Origin: Ectocarpus siliculosus
Lineage: Eukaryota; Sar; Phaeophyceae; Ectocarpales; Ectocarpaceae
Direction of reading: 5' to 3'
NCBI GenBank assembly: GCA_000310025.1
Contig: FN648619.1
Location: 44,451 to 108,450 of the forward strand
DNA: 64,000 nt
In this document: piece after piece, positions 57,582 through 64,000 of the stretch
Position numbering within the stretch: the stretch's first letter is position 1
How the letters are laid out: the number at the start of each line of letters is the position of its first letter
Notes under the pieces: model-generated
Told to the model about the DNA's origin: nothing
Seen by the model: only the letters and a program-made list of their open reading frames with translations
The model's database searches: none
Position numbers and translations under genes: made by a program

Positions 57582-58229
57582 ATGAAAAATAATACCAGCC
57601 CATCTGAAGAGGGCGATGCGGCCTTGAACAAAGGATCAAGTCATTTGGTGGTGACCAACATGTTTCAGAGGTGGCAGCAGCGGAACAGCAGTGTACCAGA
57701 AGTAGTTCTATTCCCGTACGTGCCCAACGATGTGTACCACAGGCTGTGGATATCGTCACCATATCGATACGCGTTCAGTCTGCTGCTAGCCCGTGTCGGT
57801 CTTGTTTACTGCAGTTCGTGTGCATCCGCATTCAGCGCCGACTATCCAATGGAAAACAAAACCATCGACAAAGTCAGGCGGGCTGTGCCACCGGCGTGTA
57901 CTACGGTAGCAGGCGCTTGGCTGCCAGGTCGAAAATTGAATATGCAACGGACATTTTCAATGGGAGAGCCTTCACCGTTTCCCGCATACGAGGGAATATG
58001 GTTGGAAGACTCGAAGAATGCCCTTCTCTGCGTTTTCTGGCGTTGCCTTCTTGGACTTTTCAACGCGATCTCTTTTATCACTCCAGCCATCTCAGACGAA
58101 CGATTGTTGCATTTCCCATGCGACGCACGTGCAATCGCGGGATGCATTCATGAGGCAACGCACCTCGAACTACGAAAGTACTCGCACCGGCTGCAGCTGC
58201 GGGTGGCGGATTTGGCCTCTTCAGGATAG
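57582..58229 (+). CDS. Unknown ORF, 215 aa
   Basis: This open frame starts MKNNTSPSEEGDAALNKGSS and contains YHRLWISSPYRYAFSLLL and WLEDSKNALLCVFWRCLLG. A second plus-strand frame is open over the same interval. There is no similarity to a known family, no copy elsewhere in the window and no clear splice site. It may be chance. Confidence 0.25.
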   Translation: MKNNTSPSEEGDAALNKGSSHLVVTNMFQRWQQRNSSVPEVVLFPYVPNDVYHRLWISSPYRYAFSLLLARVGLVYCSSCASAFSADYPMENKTIDKVRRAVPPACTTVAGAWLPGRKLNMQRTFSMGEPSPFPAYEGIWLEDSKNALLCVFWRCLLGLFNAISFITPAISDERLLHFPCDARAIAGCIHEATHLELRKYSHRLQLRVADLASSG

Positions 58230-59026
58230 CTTGCCGGGCTAACCTTAAACTGCACGCGAGGGAGACCACAAGCTGTCGTTTCACTTCGGTTTGTCCTTGC
58301 TCACGCACCACCAATTCCCCACAGCTACCCCACACACGTAACATGGACCGGAGCGTTACTACGAACCGACTTCTATCCAAGTGGCTGTTTTTCTGCCCGC
58401 GGTGAATCCCAGTGTTACCCAGCAAGCAAAGAAACAACGAAGTATGCATACGTAGATGACACAGATGTTTCATTCACGGGGTAGCAGAGTCAACACGCAC
58501 CAGGCTATCGACACGGAAACGTCTCCGTGTACCGACACAGGTGTGCAACCTAGAGCAGCAGTGCTTAACAATTTACGTCGAATGTGTAGTCCAGAAACGT
58601 GTCTCCTACGGCTGTTCAGTGTGCCTAAAACACACGCTGTTGGCCTCCAGGTATCAGCACGAATGCTCACAACGTTCACCCCGATCGCCTGGTTTATTCT
58701 TTGCAGCCTGGCGGAAAGCACGCGCAATACGAAACTGGCCGAGATTAGCATCCTGAAGACATATTCAAAACGCTGTTCACGAGATGAAGTGAAGCTCTTC
58801 CTCTCGCGCGCGTTGTGGTGGTCGGTCTCGCTTTCGGTGTTGGGGGTACCTATCACGAAGAGCATGCCAAAGAGGAGAAAGAAGATCTCTGGTTGAACGC
58901 CTCAACAAACGGTGATCGTTTTCGCGAATAGAGCAGTGACGTGTCGGCGTTGCAAGCTTCTGAATGCCCCTATTAGGCGTGACTCTCAAGAAGCCAGGCA
59001 TCTACTACGTATTTAGGAGCATACCA
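58230..59026. other. No gene seen
   Basis: There are only overlapping short ORFs on both strands without recognisable content. Confidence 0.35.
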
Positions 59027-59236
59027 TAGGTCGCATAAGATGTCACACCCCGTAGACCGATTTTCAAAGCTCGATTACTCCACGACGAAGAAGAGCTCGA
59101 AATGGAGTATATGTGTTCGGAAAGCTCTCGACGAGACGGTTCCAACGCCGCCATTTTCGGCACCGTTGCTGTTTTTCCTGCCGAGATATTGAGCTTCAAA
59201 AATCGGTCCAGGGGGTGTGATATCTTATGCCACCTA
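59027..59236. mobile_element. MITE, 210 bp
   Basis: TAGGTCGCATAAGATGTCAC at the left end is repeated inverted at the right end (GTGATATCTTATGCCACCTA). Just inside, GACCGATTTTCAAAGCTC has its inverted partner GAGCTTCAAAAATCGGTC. A shorter palindromic core lies around 59,140. A close relative sits at 62,061-62,275. Confidence 0.8.
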
Positions 59237-59888
59237 CGTTACGTAGTCTATGATATTTTCCTAGCCATTGAACGTAGCCTCCCACTCCGTTTCCTAGACA
59301 TTAACCGTTTTTGTGTTTCCGAGGTTTCGCTTGAGCGCTGAGGCGGCTTCTCGAAGGAAGAGTCAATACCCCTGCGCGATTTAAGGTTGGTCCGAAAATA
59401 TGTTTGCAGTTGCTGCGCCTGGTTTTGCACCAAATGATACCGCACGCAACGAGCCAACGGCCTGTTCTCGGGTTTATGTAGTTTGTGATTGCTCAATCAA
59501 CGCTTGCCCCCGAGGGATTAGATGTAGTTTCAACCGCAAACAAAAGAAAAGCAGTGTTGACGCATCTAGAACAATGTCCCGCGGTAAATGTGCAAGTGTG
59601 TGGGTGGCCGCGCCTGCATGATGACTTCGGCAAATCTTCGCGGATACCTGCGCCCACCGATCACCCATTTCATACATTTACCAGCTCGAGGCATGGGGAT
59701 CTGATCTGTGGTAGAATTTGTGATTTGAGAGCCAAATAGTCTACACCGAAGAAACACAAAGTGTTCCCCTTTTTACTTCGCTCATATCAAATGCAATGGA
59801 ACATGTTCCTATCACTTGCTGCGGAAGGCCGTGAGGAGGAGACCGCGGCAACGTAATCGAAACAAAAGCGAGCTCACCCTATGCCATT
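59237..59888. other. No secure gene
   Basis: Minus-strand frames near 59,474-59,757 are open but unrecognised. They could be downstream exons of the minus-strand exon at 59889-60083, though no junction was convincing. Confidence 0.3.
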
Positions 59889-60083
59889 CAGTGCTTTACA
59901 CCGCAACAACGAGCTCGTCGCGGTCCCGGCTTTGTCGACCTCAACTTGCCCCCCGCCAGAAAAACCACCCGCCGTCGCTGCTTGGTTTGTCCCAAGAATC
60001 ACAGATGCAAGGTTGACCGCTATCATCATCGTTCGTGCCGAGGTCCTTCTTGGTGACGACATGTTTCTGAGGCCGCGGCACAC
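59889..60083 (-). CDS. Possible exon of an unknown minus-strand gene
   Basis: On the minus strand the frame reads MSSPRRTSARTMMIAVNLAS, then VILGTNQAATAGGFSGGGQV and LLRCKALNGIG. It ends at a good donor (ATAGG|GTGAGC). A GGCCTCAG|AAAC acceptor stands a few bases before MSSPRR, so this may be an internal exon. Beyond the donor no partner exon could be fixed. The function is unknown. Confidence 0.3.
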
Positions 60084-60953
60084 AAGTTGTTCAGTAGTCT
60101 AATGCTCGTGCACTGGAAATTTCTTGCTTGAGTCTTTGTATGTCTCATTGTAGGCTACACCTATCATAGGTAGACTAAGTCCATGGGACTTATACTACTG
60201 TACTGTACGCTGAGTGCATATGTAGGTAGGTGTTGTAGGCACGCCCATTTAGAATTCAAAAGTAACGCTAACATCTACCATGTTGGGGTACCATGGTGAT
60301 GGCGATGCTGATGCCGATGGCCCTGTAGCCGGCTCGCTTCATGTCAGCTACCTGTCGCGGCTGGCCGCGGAGCTTGTTTTCGTCGTGTATAGGATAAAAT
60401 CGAGCGAACGAAGTGTCTCCCTTCCGCAAGGCTTGTAGTCGCCCCACCTCATCGAACCTCCACGTCCCATGGCTACTATCTCAGACATCGCCGATCCCCT
60501 AAATAGCGTGCATCACACTGAAACGCCGTTTTCTGCTTTTTTGCATTCCATTGGAGGGCATGTTGGCACAAGATGGATCATGGGATGGATGCACCACGAT
60601 GTCTGTTGGTGTGGCTGCCTTCGTGATGCCCAGATATGTTCGTACAGAACCCTGCCTTAGACATAAGGGCTTTTGGGTTATGCGCCATTCAATGTTTTTT
60701 CCTGCAACCTGGACGCCCTCGTTCCTGACTGTGCCCTAAGCACCGGTGGTGGCGTATATTTCTCCTGGCAGGCCACAGTCGATACGCATGTGGCATATCC
60801 GTACCAGGCATCATCATCAGATCTTCAGGTCTCCGATCACCTGTCTGTATATGCTCCGACACCTCCCCCCCCTCGGAATCCACGGAGCTCCTACGCCCAA
60901 AGGCTGCGACGGGCGGCATTCCCGTTGTCACGGCTCAGCTCTGTCTGGGAAGG
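60084..60953. promoter_or_regulatory. Upstream region of the TBP gene
   Basis: No coding exon is secure here. The interval presumably holds the promoter and 5' UTR of the TBP gene that starts at 60954. No core promoter element is evident. Confidence 0.3.
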
Positions 60954-63900
60954 ATGGAACATCCCCAGGGCTACGCGCATGCCCCGGCAGCCCAACCTGC
61001 AGCTGCAGGGAATCCTCCGCAGAACGAGCCACAACAGGTACTTTCTACTTTGCACCTAATCGCTCTAGAGTCGGTCGTCGGAGTCATTAATACCAGCAGC
61101 GGCACAACGACACTACTGCTGTATGTAGAACAACAGTCAACAGCAGTCAACAGCAGTTGGCCTCCGTGTGGCACTTGCACCTTGAACCTGTGTATGCATA
61201 GAATGGTTCACTACATTCATCACCCAGCAAGTGATATCGAACAACACGGAGTATTGTGTCGTCTGATTACTACTGCTGTAGCCCTACAGTTAAAGTACCT
61301 ATCCATGGGAGATGCATATTCTGTAGTCGTCATCTTGGGTCCCGAGATCTGTGATGTGCGCTACTCTGTGCGACCCTGCTGCTCGTACTCTGAACACCAA
61401 TATAATCGCCCGACAGCATGGAGTGCGTGGATTCATGGTGTATTTCGCCCTGGTTGTGGCAGCCGATGGTCTTTCTCAGCAGTAAAGAATAGAGGGGATG
61501 TCGAGAGGCAGACTACTTGTAGACTTTACATCGTTTGGTGATCTACTGCTTGCTGAACAAGACAATGTAGGTTCGTCCGTTCGCCTCGCAAGATCTATAC
61601 TCCACCCAGATGCACGTGAGAAATTCGACTTCGCGCAGCAGCGGCAGCAACGGTCGGCCGTGAGCATGGCGCTGGGCTCAGCATGCACGTTGCCCGACCA
61701 AGGCCCGATCGACGGGCAGTTTTGGCCTGAATCAACCTCCATTCCTCGATGCCCGAAACTACAGTGTGCTTCCTTGCCAGCCGATTGGTCGAGTCGCCGC
61801 AGGCACTTGTCCTGAGCAAGGCCGAATCGCCGGATAAGTTTGACCTGAACCAACCCCCTTTTCCTCGATGCCCGAAACTACCGTGCTTCCATGGCAGCCG
61901 GTTGTTCGAGTCGTGCTCCAGAATGTGACGGCGACGGTCAACATGCGCATCACCATCGATCCCTCTAGCCTGGCGAACAAGATCAGGCACGCCGAGTACA
62001 ACCCGAAGAAGCTACCCGCCGTAGTAAGTGCAGCGACAGCAGTCGTGGTGTGCGTATGTCTACCGCATACGACACAAGACAACGCACCCCCTCGACCGAT
62101 TTTCAAAGCTTCATTGCTCCACGACGAGGAGGATGCGTAAACGAAACGATTCGGAGAGCTCTCAACCAGACGGTTTCAACGCCGCCGTTTTCGGCGTTGT
62201 GATTGTTTCTGCTGTTGATAAATCGAGATTTGAAAATCGATCCAGGGGGTGTGTTATTTTGTGTCGGACACGATATTCCTCGCGTGGAGGTCGATTCTTC
62301 AAAAACAAAACCACACGGTCGTTACGGTCGGGAGTTCGACTCTCGGCGAGGCGCATGTTCGTCGGAAGACTTAAGGGAAGGCTGGAGTCCCCTCGCTTGT
62401 ATCTAGAGTTCTACCCCCGTGTTGTGAGGTCTTCATTTCGAGGGCCATCGCCGCAGGGTAGGCAAGCAAAGCTGCGAAGGAATCATGGGAGCAACAGAAA
62501 CAGAAACTGTAGCGTCCGTCGCAACGCAAGAGTCATTGTCGTCAGCATAGATGAGATCGCCGAGACGCGACACGTTGGGTGTCATTGTCAATTGATACAT
62601 AGCGTTTGACCCCCGGCCCGCTGTGTAACGTTACGCGAAACGAACTGCTGACAGGTAATGAGAATACGAGAGCCGCAGGCTACCGGCCTCTTGTTCTCTT
62701 CGGGCAAGGTGGTGATCACGGGGGCCGCGGGTGTGGAGGCCGCTCGCGAGGCCGCCCAACGATTCGTCGCCGTCGTGGAGGGCGTAGGACTAAACCCCAC
62801 GACCAACCCGAACCAGCTGTAAGTTTAGTGCTGTTGTTAAGGATTTTTTTTTTTTTTCTTTCAGAAACCAAACGAATTTATTTCGCAAGAGTGTGTTTTC
62901 GTCCTATTTGTTATGGCGACAGTCCCCCCATTTTTGGTGGTATGACGTGTACTACACTCTACACTCTTCAGTGTATGTAGAGTACTACGCTTTTCATTGT
63001 ATTTTTTGTTCAACGACAACCATCCAGGGTCGCACAGGAGGGAGTAAATACCAGGGTCCGGGATAAATTAGCAATGAATCCATAGTGTTGTATGATGACC
63101 ACCTTGTGTTTCTACGCCCCCCGGAGCAGCATTGTTTCGTATGGCAGGGCGCTTCGTTTCATATGCAGATCATGGGGATTGTCGTACATTTTGTCCGAGA
63201 ATGGAACTTGCACACCACCCCCAAACTGCCGAAAACTCGCTCGTTTCTGGTGTGGGGGGGACGCAGCAGTTGCGTGGGATGGAAGCCTGCCATGCACCCT
63301 TGGAGCCAAGCCTTTTGCAAACCCGGGTTTTGGGGTTTTGTCCAGCGGAGCCCATTAGCGTCGAGCGTGTCGTGTCGTTCCTGGATGGTAGAGTGCTCAA
63401 GTCCGAGCGCGCGTGTGGGGCAGTGGTTGATGAGCTCTCGACCCTGGCGAATGTTTTTGATGGTGGTTTCTCCCCCCCACACGCACACACAGGCGCTTCG
63501 CGGTGCAAAATATGGTGGCTACTTTTGAGGTGGATGCTCCCATAAGCCTTGAGCTCATGGCCTACTGCCAGGCCAGGTGAGAAGGGGCGCGAGACCAAGC
63601 CATCGACTCAACTCCACTTGAACCCGTCTCACCCAAGATTTTTTGCTCATCAATTCTAAGTTCACGCAACAATGACCTGGCTTCTATCTATAATAGCGTC
63701 CTGGGAGTATCACAGTCGCATCGCGAGGCTTCAGCTTTCGCCACTACTGACTGCTGTTGGGGAAAATGCAGGGGTATTCTCAACAAAGAGAACGATTCCA
63801 GAGCTGCTGAATTTGTATGGTGGGTATTTCTGTTCGTTCATTGTGTACCTCAATTTTGGGTTTGGCATTTGACCACGGAAAGCCGTTTCCTTGGCCCTTT

Positions 63901-64000
63901 TCGAACAAGAACAATATTGCTCGAAGTGTGTTTGTTGGCGTAGTTCCATTGTGTGCCTTCAATCTGGGTGGGTTTATTGTCATGCGAAAGCTTTGCCTTC
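60954..64000 (+). CDS. TBP: TATA-binding protein, 5' part (gene continues beyond the window)
   Basis: Four exons join in phase: 60954-61037 (MEHPQGYAHAPAAQ...NEPQQ), 61922-62023 (NVTATVNMRITID...HAEYNPKKLPAV), 62655-62818 (VMRIREPQATGLLFSSGKVV, ITGAAGVEAAREAA) and 63493-63576 (RFAVQNMVATFEVDAPISLE). The first repeat carries the TBP core signature TVN...AEYNPK...VMRIREP..T.L.FSSGK.V.TGA. The fourth exon begins the second repeat (compare FKIQNIVGSCDV). TBP is the saddle-shaped factor that binds TATA DNA and nucleates all three nuclear RNA polymerase initiation complexes. The N-terminal domain is very short (28 residues). The second repeat is less typical at its start. The rest of the second repeat (SSYEPELFPGL) is not in the window. 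Exon 2 could also extend upstream in frame. Confidence 0.85.
61700..61920 (+). repeat. Two-copy direct repeat, period about 120 bp, in TBP intron 1
   Basis: AAGGCCCGATCG and AAGGCCGAATCG start the two units. Both contain CCTCGATGCCCGAAACTAC followed by GTGCTTCC and GCAGCCG-type sequence. The second unit runs directly into the acceptor of exon 2. Confidence 0.7.
62061..62275. mobile_element. MITE in TBP intron 2, 215 bp
   Basis: TACCGCATACGACACAAGAC at the left has an inverted partner at the right (GTGTCGGACACGATA), with the inner pair GACCGATTTTCAAAGCTT and GATTTGAAAATCGATC. It shares the interior and ends with the MITE at 59,027-59,236, and shares its outermost bases with the larger element at 2,668-3,516. 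Confidence 0.8.
62845..62860. repeat. Poly-T tract in TBP intron 3
   Basis: This is a run of T residues in the intron. The remaining intron sequence up to 63,492 shows nothing else. Confidence 0.6.
63577..64000 (+). other. TBP intron 4, continuing past the window
   Basis: The donor GCCAG|GTGAG at 63576/63577 opens this intron. The next TBP exon was not found before the window ends. Confidence 0.5.

Overview
The window looks like nuclear DNA of a brown alga, close to Ectocarpus. Genes are split by GT-AG introns, proteins are rich in homopolymer runs, and two exons carry the cysteine-histidine signature of the EsV-1-7 domain (C-X16-C-X2-H followed by K-G-M/P-M-V), a family that is large in brown algae. 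There is no operon structure, no rRNA, no convincing complete tRNA and no CRISPR array. Genes had to be pieced together from exon frames and splice phases, so most outer exon limits are approximate.

Layout. 0-5.9 kb: a two-exon gene for a low-complexity protein on the minus strand (5296 to 466), with a TIR element in its intron, head to head with a plus-strand first exon (5639-5928). 6-9.9 kb: a 1.2 kb non-autonomous TIR transposon (6908-8138) in otherwise featureless DNA. 9.9-13.4 kb: the last four exons of a gene with a possible DUSP-like segment, a Cys cluster and an acidic tail. About 14.7-56.6 kb: a very large imperfect inverted duplication. The left arm is about 14.7-31.76 kb and the right arm about 33.0-56.6 kb, around a 1.2 kb spacer. 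57.3-60.9 kb: sparse DNA with unassigned ORFs. 60.95 kb to the end: the first four recognisable exons of a TATA-binding-protein (TBP) gene, which runs off the window.

Inside the duplication each arm carries the same set in mirror order: a MORN-repeat gene next to the centre, clusters of the 12-base palindrome CTTCCATGGAAG, several shared exons, two EsV-1-7 exons of identical length in both arms, and a conserved basic, low-complexity protein of about 300 residues near the outer end. The left MORN gene can be assembled as ten phase-compatible exons giving 377 residues. Its right-arm partner has decayed.

A Ty1/copia LTR element of 7.3 kb (41,991-49,306, nearly identical 332-base LTRs, 5-base target duplication) sits only in the right arm. 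The matching empty site is still visible in the left arm, so it arrived after the duplication. A second, non-autonomous repeat occurs at the centre (32.39-32.99 kb) and in the left arm (18.19-18.72 kb).
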